DNA of 64,000 nt. Origin: Nocardia thailandica NBRC 100428. GTDB taxonomy: Bacteria; Actinomycetota; Actinomycetes; Mycobacteriales; Mycobacteriaceae. The translations under genes were made by a program, and so were the position numbers. Each line of letters begins with the position of its first letter. Positions within the stretch are counted from its first letter, which is position 1. Positions 7,562 through 16,396 of this stretch are shown piece after piece. The stretch lies in contig NZ_BAGK01000205.1 in NCBI RefSeq assembly GCF_000308795.1, forward strand, positions 25,385-89,384. The letters run 5' to 3'. The notes beneath the pieces are model-generated. The model was given only the letters and a program-made list of their open reading frames with translations, did no database searches and was not told the origin of the DNA.

Positions 7562-10153
7562 TCACGGCGGATAGTCCACATCGGCGGTGGTCAGGGGCGG
7601 CGCAGGGGCACCGCCGAGCTCCACCCGCCGGTGACACCAGGTGTCGACGACGGCGCTGTCGTGGCTGATGATCAGCAGGGCGGTCCCGCGTTCGGTGCGG
7701 AACCGGTCCAGCGCGCGCAGCACCACCGCGGCGGTGCCGGGGTCCAGCGCGGAGGTCGTCTCGTCGCAGATCAGGACGCGCGGGTCCGCGGCGAGGGCGC
7801 GGGCGAGGGCGACCCGCTGACGCTGCCCGCCGGAGAGTTCGTGCGGGTAGCGGCCGGCCAGCTCGGGCGCCAGATCGACGGTGGCGAGCAGCTCGGCGAC
7901 CCGCGCCTCCAGCGCGGCGCGCGGCACCCGTCCGCGCCTGCGCACCGGCCGGGCCAGGGCCCGCCCGACGGTGCGCCGAGGGTTGAGCGCCCCGCGCGGA
8001 TCCTGGTGCACCAGTTGCACATCGGCGGGCGCCGGGCGGTCGCCGGCCGATCCCGCCCAGGCGATCGTGCCGTCCGACGGCGGGCGCAGGCCCGCGAGCG
8101 TGCGGGCCAGGGTGGTCTTCCCGGCGCCCGACGGCCCGACCAGCGCCACGGACTCGCCCGGCGACAGGGTCAGATCGAGGCCGTCGACGAGCACCCGTCC
8201 GCCCACCGACACACCGATCCCCCGCGCGCGCAGCACGCTCGAATCCGCCGTTCCCCCGGCACGATCGGACGACCGGCCGCCGCAGCGGCCCACCGGCGCC
8301 GAATGGTCCGGCACGCTCGAATCCGGCGTCCCCTCGGCAAGATCCAACGACCGGCCGACGCCACCGCACACCGGCGCCGAATGGTCCGGCACGCTCGAAT
8401 CCGGCGTCCCCCGGGCACAGTCGGACGACCGGACGCCGTGACCGCCCGCCGGCGCACGGGGCGCGCTCGCACGCACCCCCTGCGCGGCGGGATCGGACAG
8501 CCTGCCGTCCGCGCTGTCCACCGGCGCCTCGGCGTCGTCCTCGCGCCTCCTCGGCGCGTCCGCGCCGGACATCGGATCCGGCGGCGCGGCGAGGTCGACC
8601 ACCGCGTGCGCGACGGCCGCTACGGTCGCCAGGTCGTGGCTGGACAGGACGACGGTGACGCCGTGCGCCTCGGCGAGGTCGGCCAGGCGGCGGGCGATGT
8701 CGGTGCGGAGTTCGCCCTGGAGGCCGGCCAGGGGTTCGTCGAGGACGAGGATGTCGGTGCGGCGCAGCAGGGCCTTGGCGAGCGCGACGCGGCGCTGCTG
8801 GCCGCCCGACAGGTGACCGCAGCGCCTGCGCAGCAGCGCCGGGTCGAGGCCGAGCGCGGTCAGGGTGTCCGCGCGGTCGGCCTCGGTCGCGCGGGGCGCC
8901 GCTTCGGCGAGGACCGCCCCGACCCGCCGCAGCGGGTTCAGCTCCGAGCCCGGGTCCTGGCCGATGTAGGTGACCCGGTCGCGGCGGAAGGCGCGCAGGG
9001 CGTCGGGGTCGAGCGCGAGGACATCGGTGCCCCGGACGGTCACGGACCCGCCGGTGCGCCGCGCGCCCGGGGGCAGGTGCCCGAGCAGGGCACGCAGCAC
9101 CGTCGACTTGCCGGAGCCCGACGGCCCGGTCAGCGCGGTGACCGCGCCCGCCTTCGCCTGGAACGACAGCGGCGCGACGAGGACCGCGCCGGAATCCGCC
9201 GCCGCGGAGAAACATTCGACGCGCACGGGCACGCCGCGATCGTCCGGCGGCTCCGCCGGCGCCGGTGCGACCCGCGCCGCGTGATCCGGCGCGGGGCGAG
9301 GGCGACCCGGCCCGGACGCCACCGACCGCCGCGCGCCGGCGACGGTGTCGCGCCCGGCCACCACCAGGTTGACCCCCACCGCGATCAGCGCGATGGCGGC
9401 GCTGGGCGCCAGGACCGCCCACGGGTTGAGCAGGAGACCGGAGGCGTTGTCGCGCACCATGCTCGCCCAGTCCACCTCGCCGAGGGCGCCGGGCAGGGAG
9501 AGGAACGCCACGGTCGACACGAGGTACACGCCGACCACGAACCGCAGGCCGAGCTGTGCCGCGAAGACCGCGCGCAGGTTCGGCAGGACCTCGCGGAAGA
9601 CCAGGTAGGGCAGGGATTCGCCTGCCGCGACGGCGACTTCGACGTAGCCGCCCGCCACCACCGGCGCGGCCGCGGCGGCGAAGATCCGCGCGCAGTACGG
9701 GATCCCGAAGATCCAGGAGACCACGACGAGCCCGGCCGCGCCCGCCTCGGGCCAGGCCGTCAGCACCAGCACCGTGCCGAGCACCGCGGGCACCAGGATC
9801 ACCAGGTCGCCGAGGGTCTCGACCACCCGGCCGACCCGGGGCCGCAGCACCGCGACGATCCCCAGCACGGCCGAGAACACCGTCACCGTCGCCGCGACGA
9901 CCGCGGCGACGAGCAGTAGGCCCCAGCCGCCGGCCAGCAATCGGCTGAGGACGTCACGGCCGAGGCGGTCGGTGCCCAGCGGCGCGTCCCCGCCGGGCCC
10001 GGCGAACGGCATGCCGACCGGTGCCTCCAGCGGGTGCGGGGCCAGCGCGGGCCCCACGCAGGCCGCCGCGACCAGCAGGGCGACGAACAGCAGGGCGACG
10101 GGGTGACGACCGGTGCGGCGCGCGAGGACGCCGATCCGCGCCGGGGGCTTCAT
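7562..10153 (-). CDS. Fused Opp/Nik-type ABC permease with two ATPase domains
   Basis: An 863-residue fusion of three importer parts. Residues 1-275 are a DppC/NikC-type permease with the EAA-like loop around 170-192. Residues 310-525 are ATPase 1: Walker A GPSGSGKS 343-350, signature LSGGQ 448-452, Walker B ending LVLDEP near 473. A linker spans about 525-640. Residues 640-863 are ATPase 2: Walker A GPSGAGKT 673-680, signature LSGGQRQR, Walker B LICDE. The start ATG overlaps the DppB-like permease stop (ATGA). With the permease and binding protein upstream it forms a complete importer on three polypeptides. In the related systems known to me these parts are usually separate. The linker carries a tandem repeat at the DNA level. 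Confidence 0.9.
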   Translation of the reverse strand: MKPPARIGVLARRTGRHPVALLFVALLVAAACVGPALAPHPLEAPVGMPFAGPGGDAPLGTDRLGRDVLSRLLAGGWGLLLVAAVVAATVTVFSAVLGIVAVLRPRVGRVVETLGDLVILVPAVLGTVLVLTAWPEAGAAGLVVVSWIFGIPYCARIFAAAAAPVVAGGYVEVAVAAGESLPYLVFREVLPNLRAVFAAQLGLRFVVGVYLVSTVAFLSLPGALGEVDWASMVRDNASGLLLNPWAVLAPSAAIALIAVGVNLVVAGRDTVAGARRSVASGPGRPRPAPDHAARVAPAPAEPPDDRGVPVRVECFSAAADSGAVLVAPLSFQAKAGAVTALTGPSGSGKSTVLRALLGHLPPGARRTGGSVTVRGTDVLALDPDALRAFRRDRVTYIGQDPGSELNPLRRVGAVLAEAAPRATEADRADTLTALGLDPALLRRRCGHLSGGQQRRVALAKALLRRTDILVLDEPLAGLQGELRTDIARRLADLAEAHGVTVVLSSHDLATVAAVAHAVVDLAAPPDPMSGADAPRRREDDAEAPVDSADGRLSDPAAQGVRASAPRAPAGGHGVRSSDCARGTPDSSVPDHSAPVCGGVGRSLDLAEGTPDSSVPDHSAPVGRCGGRSSDRAGGTADSSVLRARGIGVSVGGRVLVDGLDLTLSPGESVALVGPSGAGKTTLARTLAGLRPPSDGTIAWAGSAGDRPAPADVQLVHQDPRGALNPRRTVGRALARPVRRRGRVPRAALEARVAELLATVDLAPELAGRYPHELSGGQRQRVALARALAADPRVLICDETTSALDPGTAAVVLRALDRFRTERGTALLIISHDSAVVDTWCHRRVELGGAPAPPLTTADVDYPP
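8233..8466. repeat. In-frame 78-bp tandem repeat in the ABC fusion linker
   Basis: Three units start at 8233, 8311 and 8389 with GCACGCTCGAATCCG at each start, an exact 78-nt period (26 codons). They encode most of the linker between the two ATPase domains, with the recurring peptide GTPDSSVPDHSAPV. The period is a multiple of three, so copy-number change would lengthen or shorten the linker without breaking the frame. The third unit is the most diverged at its end. Confidence 0.85.
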
Positions 10154-11088
10154 CGCAGCTCCCGCATCGCCCAGGCCCGGGTCGCGTCCGCGATCACGAG
10201 CAGCCCCATGATCACCACCCCGGTCACCGCGACCACGGCCGCGACCAGCGAGGTGTCCCGGTCGGCCACCGAACCGGCCAGTAGCGCGCCGACTCCCGGG
10301 TAGTTGAAGAGCGTCTCGACCACCAGCGCGCCGCCGAGCAGCATGCCCACCGAGGTGGCGTACCCGGCGAGCACCGTGGGCAGCGCGAACGGGAACATGT
10401 GCCGCAGCACCACGATCCGGGGCGGCAGGCCGTCGAGCACGGCGGCCTCGACGTGCGGCAGCCGCGCCACGTCGGCCAGCGCCGAGCGCACGATCCGGGT
10501 GTTCCAGCCGATCTGGGGTATGGCCAGCGCCAGGACGGGCAGCACCAGCATCTCCGGGCCCGCGGGCCAGCCGTCGCGCCCGGTCACGGTCACCGCGGGC
10601 AGCAGGCCGGTGGCCAGCGAGAACACCAGGATGAGCAGCGTCCCGACCACGAATTCCGGTATCGCGACCCCGACCACCGTGACCGGTTGCAGCAGGCGCG
10701 CGCCCAGCGCGTCCGGTCGCACCGTCCACCACACGCCGAGCGCGAGCGAGCCGACCACGGTCAGCGCCAGGGCGATGCCGCCGAGCAGCAGCGTGGGCGG
10801 CACGGCGTCGGCCAGCAGCGCGCCGATGGGCCTGCCGCGCGCGGTGGTGCCGAAGTCGCCGGTGAGCACGCCCGAGATCCAGTGCGCGAACTGGAGGGGC
10901 AGGGCCCGGTCCAGCCCGAGTTCGTGCCGCGCGGCCGCGAGCTGCGCCTGCGTCGCGTCGCGCCCGAGCGCGGCCCGCGCCGCGTCGCCCGGCAGCAGGT
11001 CGACCGCGACGAACACCACGGCGAGCAGGGCGACGAGCAGCGCGACGCGACGCGCCGCCACCCGGATCAGCACGCCGAGCGCGGTCAT
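10150..11088 (-). CDS. Opp/Nik-type ABC transporter permease (DppB/NikB-like)
   Basis: A 312-residue inner-membrane permease with about six transmembrane segments. The first runs over VALLVALLAVVFVAVDLLPG, followed by the typical periplasmic block (DPLLPGD-like, LGLDRALPLQFAHWISGVLTGDFG). An EAA-type ATPase-docking loop is present around VEAAVLDGLPPRIVVLRHMFPFALP. Both ends overlap neighbours by 4 nt (ATGA with the binding-protein gene upstream and with the fusion downstream), giving tight coupling. It pairs with the permease domain of the fusion. The substrate is inferred from the operon, not from this protein. Confidence 0.92.
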   Translation of the reverse strand: MTALGVLIRVAARRVALLVALLAVVFVAVDLLPGDAARAALGRDATQAQLAAARHELGLDRALPLQFAHWISGVLTGDFGTTARGRPIGALLADAVPPTLLLGGIALALTVVGSLALGVWWTVRPDALGARLLQPVTVVGVAIPEFVVGTLLILVFSLATGLLPAVTVTGRDGWPAGPEMLVLPVLALAIPQIGWNTRIVRSALADVARLPHVEAAVLDGLPPRIVVLRHMFPFALPTVLAGYATSVGMLLGGALVVETLFNYPGVGALLAGSVADRDTSLVAAVVAVTGVVIMGLLVIADATRAWAMRELR

Positions 11089-12596
11089 GCCAGCCAGGCG
11101 CGTTCCAGCTGCACCCGCCCGAAACCGCCGAGGGTGGGCAGGCCGGACACGCCGGTGCGGGCGACGTCGACCCCGTCGGCCATCCCCCACACCAGGTAGC
11201 CGCCGCGCTCGAACTGGATGCGCTGGACCTCGCGGCAGGCCGCGGCGAGGGCGGTCTCGTCGGTCGCGGCGAGGGCGCGGGCGGTGGCGGCGTCGAACTC
11301 CGGGTCGCGGAAGGCGGTCTCGTTGCGGTTGGAGCCGGAGGTCATGAGCTTGGCGGCCAGGAACAGCACCGAGTCGTTGGTGCCCCAGGACACGGTGTAG
11401 AGCGGGGCGGTCAGCCAGGTGCGGTCGTAGAAGGCGCCCGATTCGGCCACCTGCACCTCGAGCCGCAGGCCGATCTCGCCGAGCTGGGTCGCCAGCACCC
11501 GGGCGGACTCGACCTCGCCCGCGACCTCGGCCTTGGTGACGAGGGCGTGGGTGCGACCGGTGTCGAAGTTCGCCTCGCGCAACAGCGTTCGCGCCCGGTC
11601 GACGTCGCGCGCCCGCGACAGCGCGGTGTCGTAGAGCGGGTCGGCGGTGCCGAGCACGTCGGCGGCGGTCCTGCCGAAGCCGGAGTAGACCTGGTCGACC
11701 AGGCGCTGCCGGTCCACGCCGAGCCGCACGGCCGCGCGCACCCGGGGGTCGGCGAACGGTCCGTCGGCGGTGCGCATGGCGAGGCCGACCATGGTGTCGT
11801 CGGCGCGGCGGATCACCCGCAGGTCGCCGCGTGCCGCGGCGGCGCGGCCCGCGATGGCGCCGACGTTGGAGGCCAGGTCGAGCTGACCGCCGAGCACCGC
11901 GTTGCTCAGGGCGTCGGCGCTGCCGAAGGCGGTGATCTCGATGGCGTCGAGCGGGGGCGCGCCGCCGTGCCAGCGTTCGTTGCGCACCAGCCGGGTGGTG
12001 TCGCCGCCGGCGGAGTCGAGCCGGAACGGGCCGCTGCCGACGCTCGCGGTGAAGTCGGTGGTGCCCGCGGGCACGGTGAAGGTCATCAACCGGAGCAGCA
12101 GCGGCAGTTGCGTATTGGGCTCGTCGAGGGTGAACACCACCCGGTTCGCGCCGTCGGCGGCGATGCCCGCCTCGGGCACCGGCATCTTGGACGCGCCGCC
12201 CACCGCCCGCAGCCTGCGCATCGACCAGACCACGTCCTCGGCGGTGACCGGCGCGCCGCTGTGGAAGGCGGCCCCGGGCGCGAGGGTGAAACTCCACCGC
12301 CGCTGTGCCGCATCGGCTTCCCACGCGGTGGCCAGGCGCGGGGCGACGGTCGGGTTCGCGCCGGGCACGGTGAGCGCGTCGTAGAGCAGGGACGCGGCGA
12401 GGAAGTCGCTGTCGTTGGCGAGGTTGGCGTGCGGGTCGACCTCGCGGCGGGCGGCCGCGCCGAGCGCGCCGACGCGCAGTGTGCCGCCGCGCTGTGGCCC
12501 GGACGACGGATCGCCGGTGCCCGCGCAGGCCGCGGCCAGCAGCGCGGCCGAGACGCCGATTCCCGTGTGCAGGAACCGGCGGCGTGTGAATCCCAT
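11085..12596 (-). CDS. Solute-binding lipoprotein, family 5 (Opp/Nik/Cnt type)
   Basis: A 503-residue extracytoplasmic binding protein. The N-terminus MGFTRRRFLHTG carries a twin-arginine motif and the lipobox AAAC (Cys24), so it is a probable Tat-exported lipoprotein. Family 5 features follow: LRVGALGAA, LATAWEADAAQRRWSFTLAPGAAFHSGAPVTAEDVVWSMRR, and WGTNDSV. This family binds peptides, nickel or metal-metallophore complexes. The ATG at 12596 has GGGAGG 7 nt upstream. A DtxR/IdeR-like box lies 52 nt upstream of the start, and diaminopropionate-type biosynthetic genes diverge from it, so a metallophore ligand is the leading guess. Confidence 0.9.
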   Translation of the reverse strand: MGFTRRRFLHTGIGVSAALLAAACAGTGDPSSGPQRGGTLRVGALGAAARREVDPHANLANDSDFLAASLLYDALTVPGANPTVAPRLATAWEADAAQRRWSFTLAPGAAFHSGAPVTAEDVVWSMRRLRAVGGASKMPVPEAGIAADGANRVVFTLDEPNTQLPLLLRLMTFTVPAGTTDFTASVGSGPFRLDSAGGDTTRLVRNERWHGGAPPLDAIEITAFGSADALSNAVLGGQLDLASNVGAIAGRAAAARGDLRVIRRADDTMVGLAMRTADGPFADPRVRAAVRLGVDRQRLVDQVYSGFGRTAADVLGTADPLYDTALSRARDVDRARTLLREANFDTGRTHALVTKAEVAGEVESARVLATQLGEIGLRLEVQVAESGAFYDRTWLTAPLYTVSWGTNDSVLFLAAKLMTSGSNRNETAFRDPEFDAATARALAATDETALAAACREVQRIQFERGGYLVWGMADGVDVARTGVSGLPTLGGFGRVQLERAWLA

Positions 12597-12647
12597 GATC
12601 TGCCTCCCTGGAACGACATGCGCCCACCCCGACCGGGCGCAAACAGG

Positions 12648-12666
12648 CCAGGTGAGGCTAACCTGA
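12648..12666. promoter_or_regulatory. DtxR/IdeR-type iron box (importer side)
   Basis: CCAGGTGAGGCTAACCTGA matches 15 of 19 positions of the IdeR consensus TTAGGTTAGSCTAACCTAA, including the whole core AGGCTAACCT. It is centred about 60 nt upstream of the binding-protein ATG. The 321-nt divergent region 12597-12917 also holds the second box; no gene is seen in it. Confidence 0.65.
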
Positions 12667-12821
12667 ATCGCACTGGCGTGGTTGAGCTTCCTCCCGACCG
12701 TCATCGAACCGCAGCCCCGCGTTCGGCGGCGGGACACGCGGCCGGACCCCGCGATACCGGCGTGATCCGGCCTCGGGTACAACACTCATGCCATAGTTGT
12801 TCGCTATTCCCGAATGTTCGA

Positions 12822-12840
12822 TTAGGTAAGCCTTGCTTAA
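12822..12840. promoter_or_regulatory. DtxR/IdeR-type iron box (biosynthetic side)
   Basis: TTAGGTAAGCCTTGCTTAA matches 15 of 19 positions of the IdeR consensus, with intact outer arms TTAGGT and TTAA. It ends 77 nt before the GTG start of the oxygenase gene. Iron-replete repression of the rightward operon is the expected effect. Confidence 0.65.
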
Positions 12841-12917
12841 TTGATTCGTAGGCACTAGCTTCGCACATCGAGTCACCCCACCTGCCGGATGCCGACCGAT
12901 GCGAAGAAGGGACAGCG

Positions 12918-14045
12918 GTGAAAGGCGTTCTCTCCGAACGAAATACGCTTCACCCGCCGAATATCGAGAACCGCGAGCTCAGCGCACACGCCGGCTGGGC
13001 CGTGCGCGCCATCGCCGCGCACATTCGCGACACCTTAGGTGACCTGTGCCATACCGAGGCAGGACTGGCGCACCCCGAGGTCGTCGCCGCGGTGGCCGAC
13101 TTCGCGCCCGAACTGCCCGAGTCCGCGCGCCGCGCGGTACGCCCGCCCGGCGGCACCGGCGGCGCCGTCGTCATCCGCGCGCTGCCGGTCCACGACGCGG
13201 AATTCGGTCCCACACCGCAGAATTGGCGCGCCGCCGCGGCGCTGCCGACCCGCGCCTCCCTCGAACTCGACCTGGCGATGCTGCTGCTCGCGCGCGCCGC
13301 GGGCGAGCCCTTCGGCTGGGCCGGGCAGCAGGACGGCAGGCTGGTCAACAACATCGTCCCCGCGGCCGGTCACGAACAGGAGCAGTCCGGGGCCAGCAGT
13401 TCGGTGCTGCTGAGCCCGCACACCGAGGACGCCTTCCACGCCGCCCGGGCGAACCTGCTCCTGCTGGCCTGCCTGCGAAATCCCGACGGCGTCGCCACCA
13501 CGGTCTCCTCGGTCCGCGAGGTCGACCTCGACGACGCCGACCGCGCCCTGCTCCGCACCCCGACGCTGCCGATCCTGCCCGACGTCTCCTACGGCGACGG
13601 CCACGAGCGCTTCCGCCCACCGCCGCTGCCCACCCTCTGGGAATCCGAAAACGGCGGCGGCACAACGCTTCGCTACGATCCCGCCTACACCCCGCTCGAC
13701 GACGCGGAGCCGCCGTTCCGCCGGGCCTACGCCCGGCTCACCGCGGAGCTCGCGCGGGTGTGCCGGGCGCCCGCCCTGGCGCCGGGCGAGATCCTGCTGG
13801 TCGACAACGACGTCGCGGTGCACGGCCGGGTCCCGTTCCGCGCCCGCTACGACGGCACCGACCGCTGGCTCAAACGCGTCAACATCCGCCTGCCCGAACG
13901 ACGCAGGCATCCGGCCGAGGCGACCGAGAATGGGTACGGGCAGCGCGTGGTCGCGCCGTTCCGGACCGGCACCACCCGGCTCACCACCGGGGCAGCAGAG
14001 CGGGATACGACCGATGACGATCGAGGATCCGTTGAACAACCGTGA
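12918..14045 (+). CDS. Fe(II)/2-oxoglutarate-dependent amino-acid hydroxylase (AsnO/VioC-like)
   Basis: A 375-residue member of the clavaminate-synthase-like oxygenases, which hydroxylate free or modified amino acids, often at C-beta. The iron-binding facial triad is visible as HTE (His168, Glu170) and the distal His302 in VDNDVAVHGRVPF. A 2-oxoglutarate-binding Arg follows near 320 (WLKRVNIR). GTG start with an AAGAAGGGA ribosome-binding site. It is the first gene of the iron-boxed rightward operon. A hydroxylated amino-acid arm (for example beta-hydroxyaspartate) would add a metal ligand; that is inference. The substrate is unknown. Confidence 0.82.
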   Translation: MKGVLSERNTLHPPNIENRELSAHAGWAVRAIAAHIRDTLGDLCHTEAGLAHPEVVAAVADFAPELPESARRAVRPPGGTGGAVVIRALPVHDAEFGPTPQNWRAAAALPTRASLELDLAMLLLARAAGEPFGWAGQQDGRLVNNIVPAAGHEQEQSGASSSVLLSPHTEDAFHAARANLLLLACLRNPDGVATTVSSVREVDLDDADRALLRTPTLPILPDVSYGDGHERFRPPPLPTLWESENGGGTTLRYDPAYTPLDDAEPPFRRAYARLTAELARVCRAPALAPGEILLVDNDVAVHGRVPFRARYDGTDRWLKRVNIRLPERRRHPAEATENGYGQRVVAPFRTGTTRLTTGAAERDTTDDDRGSVEQP

Positions 14046-15027
14046 CCGTGTGACGCCGCTGCGCGTCCTCTCGCGCAGCGATCTGGCCGAGGTGCCGATC
14101 ACGCCGGGCGAGGTCGTCCGGGCCGTCGAGGAGGCCTATCTCGCCTTCGCCGCGGGCGAGTCCGACAACCCGCGCAAGCTCAGCGTCGCCCACCCCGAGG
14201 GCTGGTCGGTGTCCTACGCCATGCTCGGCCGCGACGGCCGCAGGCGGGTGGTGGCCATGAAGACCTCCTACAAGTTCGACCCGGGCCACGACCGCAGCAC
14301 CAAGCGGTACTTCACCACCATCACCCTCTACGACGACACCACCGGCGCGCCCATCGCCATGATGGACTGCGCCCGGGTCGGCGCCCTGCGCACCCCGGCG
14401 GTGTCGGCGCTGCTGGTGCGCGAGACCATCCGCCGCGGCGCCGAGAGCGCGCTGCTCATCGGCACCGGCACGCAGGGCAGGCACGCGTTGCCGCACCTGC
14501 TGGCCGCCAATCCCGGGCTGCGCAAGCTCGCGGTCTACGGCACGCACGCCGAGGGGCTGGCCGCCGTGCGCGACCAGCTGGCCGTCTGGCACCCGCACGC
14601 GCTGCTCGAGGTGGTCGACGACCCGTACGAGGCGGCGGGCGGCGCCGACGTGGTACTGGCGACCGCGGGTCCCGGCACCGAGGTCGCGCTCGAATCCCGG
14701 CATCTGGCACCGGGTTCGGTGGCGGTGCTGGTCGGCTACGGGCTGGCCCCCTCGGCGCTGGTCGACGCCGACCGGGTGATCGCGACCAGCGCCGAGCAGA
14801 TGGCGCTGACCGGCACCGACATGGCGGGCCCGGACGGGACCCTCCGCTCGGTGGACGCCGAACTCCCCGCGGTGCTCACCCGCCGCAAGCCCGGCCGCCG
14901 CACCGACGAGGAGAAGATCTTCGTCTACAACAGCGGCCTCGTCCTCACCGACATCGCCGTGGCGCACGCGCTGGCCGAGATCGCGATCGCCCAGGGCCGG
15001 GGCACCGAGGTGCCGCTGTGGGACTGA
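14014..15027 (+). CDS. SbnB-like dehydrogenase (ornithine cyclodeaminase family)
   Basis: 337 residues from ATG 14014, which overlaps the upstream gene by 32 nt; a GTG at 14050 would avoid the overlap. It shows the Rossmann motif GTGTQG (about 150-155), the substrate-site block MKTSYKFDPGHDRSTKRYF, and YNSGLVLTDIAVAHALAE near the end, as in SbnB. In staphyloferrin B synthesis SbnB oxidatively splits N-(1-amino-1-carboxy-2-ethyl)-glutamate into L-2,3-diaminopropionate and 2-oxoglutarate. Its pairing here with an SbnA-like gene supports diaminopropionate-type chemistry. A reductive, opine-like direction is an alternative. Confidence 0.85.
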   Translation: MTIEDPLNNRDRVTPLRVLSRSDLAEVPITPGEVVRAVEEAYLAFAAGESDNPRKLSVAHPEGWSVSYAMLGRDGRRRVVAMKTSYKFDPGHDRSTKRYFTTITLYDDTTGAPIAMMDCARVGALRTPAVSALLVRETIRRGAESALLIGTGTQGRHALPHLLAANPGLRKLAVYGTHAEGLAAVRDQLAVWHPHALLEVVDDPYEAAGGADVVLATAGPGTEVALESRHLAPGSVAVLVGYGLAPSALVDADRVIATSAEQMALTGTDMAGPDGTLRSVDAELPAVLTRRKPGRRTDEEKIFVYNSGLVLTDIAVAHALAEIAIAQGRGTEVPLWD

Positions 15028-16364
15028 CCGGGCCGACCGCGGCGCCGCCCCTGCCCGCGCACCGCGATCCGTGGGAGTCCCGCCTGCTCGGCGACGAGGA
15101 CCTGCTCGGCGACATCGCCGCGGCGATCGGCGGCCCGTTCCACGTCCTGTACCCCGAGCGGGTCACGGCCAACATCGCCGCCTTCCGCGAGACCTTCGAC
15201 CAGGCCGGCGTCACGGGCGCGATCTACTACGGCAAGAAGGCGAACAAGGCGGCCTGTGTGGCGCGCGCCTGCGCCGAGGCGGGCGCGGGCATCGACGTCG
15301 CGGGCACCGGCGAACTGGTCGCCGCGCTGGCCGCGGGCGTCCGGGGCGCCGACCTGGTCGTCACCGGGCCCGCCAAATCCGAGGACCTGCTCTGGCTGGC
15401 CGCCCGGCACGGCGCGCTGATCGCCGTGGACGCGCTCGACGAGCTGGCCCGCCTGACCGCGCTCGGCCCGCCCGCCCGCGCGCTGCTGCGCGTCCTGCCC
15501 GAGGGGCGGACGAGCCGGTTCGGGCTGGACGCCGAGGAGCTCGCCGCCGCCGTGGCCTCGATCGATCCGTCCGGCCCGATCACCCTGGAGGGCTTCAGCT
15601 TCCACCTGTCCGGCTACGCCGCCGCCCCGCGCGCCGAACTCGCCGCCGAACTCGTCGGCCGCTGCCTGGGCGCCCGCGCGCTCGGGCACCGGGCCGACAC
15701 GATCAGCATCGGCGGCGGATTCGGCGTCGACTACGTCGGCGCGGCGGACTGGGCCCGCTTCGGCGACCCGGACCCGCGCTGGTTCCACGGTGACCCGCCG
15801 CGCGGCGGGTACTACCCGTACCACTTCCCGGCGCCGGGGGCCGCGATGCTGGGCGAGATACTCGGGCACCACGCCGCGCCGGGCACCGGCACGCTCGCGG
15901 ACCTGGTGCGCGCCAACGGCATCCGCTTGGCGATCGAGCCCGGCCGCGCCCTGCTCGATCGCGCGGGCAGCACCGTCTTCCGCGTCCAGGGCGTGAAGAC
16001 CCGCACCGCGCACGGTCATCCCTACGACATCGTCACCGTCGACGGCACCAGCCTGAGCCTGTCCGAGCAGTGGTTCGACAGCGAATACCTGCCCGACCCC
16101 GTGCTGTGGCCCGTGACGCCCGGCGAGCCGACCGCCACCGTGGTCGGGGCCGCCACCTGCCTGGAGTCCGACCTGCTCAGCCGCCGCCGCGTCCCGCTGA
16201 CCCGGCGGGCGCGCGTCGGCGACCTGCTGGTCTACCCGAACACCGCCGGGTACCAGATGGACTCCAACGAATCCGCGTTCCACGAACTGCCCGTCCCGCC
16301 GAAGGTCGTCCTGCGCCCGACGCGCGACCGCCTGCGCTGGACCCTCGACGCCCCACCCCGCTGA
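15018..16364 (+). CDS. PLP-dependent decarboxylase, fold type III (SbnH/diaminopimelate decarboxylase family)
   Basis: 448 residues, GTG start overlapping the SbnB-like gene by 10 nt. The PLP lysine lies in AIYYGKKANKAA (Lys73/74), the phosphate-binding loop is SIGGGFGVDYVG, and EPGRALLDRAG marks the C-terminal barrel. SbnH in staphyloferrin B decarboxylates a diaminopropionate moiety to an ethylenediamine moiety. With SbnA- and SbnB-like neighbours and no lysine-pathway genes nearby, such a role fits better than true diaminopimelate decarboxylation. The substrate is inferred. Confidence 0.85.
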   Translation: MGLTGPTAAPPLPAHRDPWESRLLGDEDLLGDIAAAIGGPFHVLYPERVTANIAAFRETFDQAGVTGAIYYGKKANKAACVARACAEAGAGIDVAGTGELVAALAAGVRGADLVVTGPAKSEDLLWLAARHGALIAVDALDELARLTALGPPARALLRVLPEGRTSRFGLDAEELAAAVASIDPSGPITLEGFSFHLSGYAAAPRAELAAELVGRCLGARALGHRADTISIGGGFGVDYVGAADWARFGDPDPRWFHGDPPRGGYYPYHFPAPGAAMLGEILGHHAAPGTGTLADLVRANGIRLAIEPGRALLDRAGSTVFRVQGVKTRTAHGHPYDIVTVDGTSLSLSEQWFDSEYLPDPVLWPVTPGEPTATVVGAATCLESDLLSRRRVPLTRRARVGDLLVYPNTAGYQMDSNESAFHELPVPPKVVLRPTRDRLRWTLDAPPR

Positions 16365-16396
16365 TTCCGCACCGAACCCGATGGAGGAGTACCCCC

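Noticed and set aside
10154..10732. In-frame N-terminal extension of the ABC fusion
   Set aside because: It would overlap the whole end of the DppB-like permease; the Arg/Gly-rich translation has no domain, and the ATG at 10153 with ATGA overlap is the natural start.
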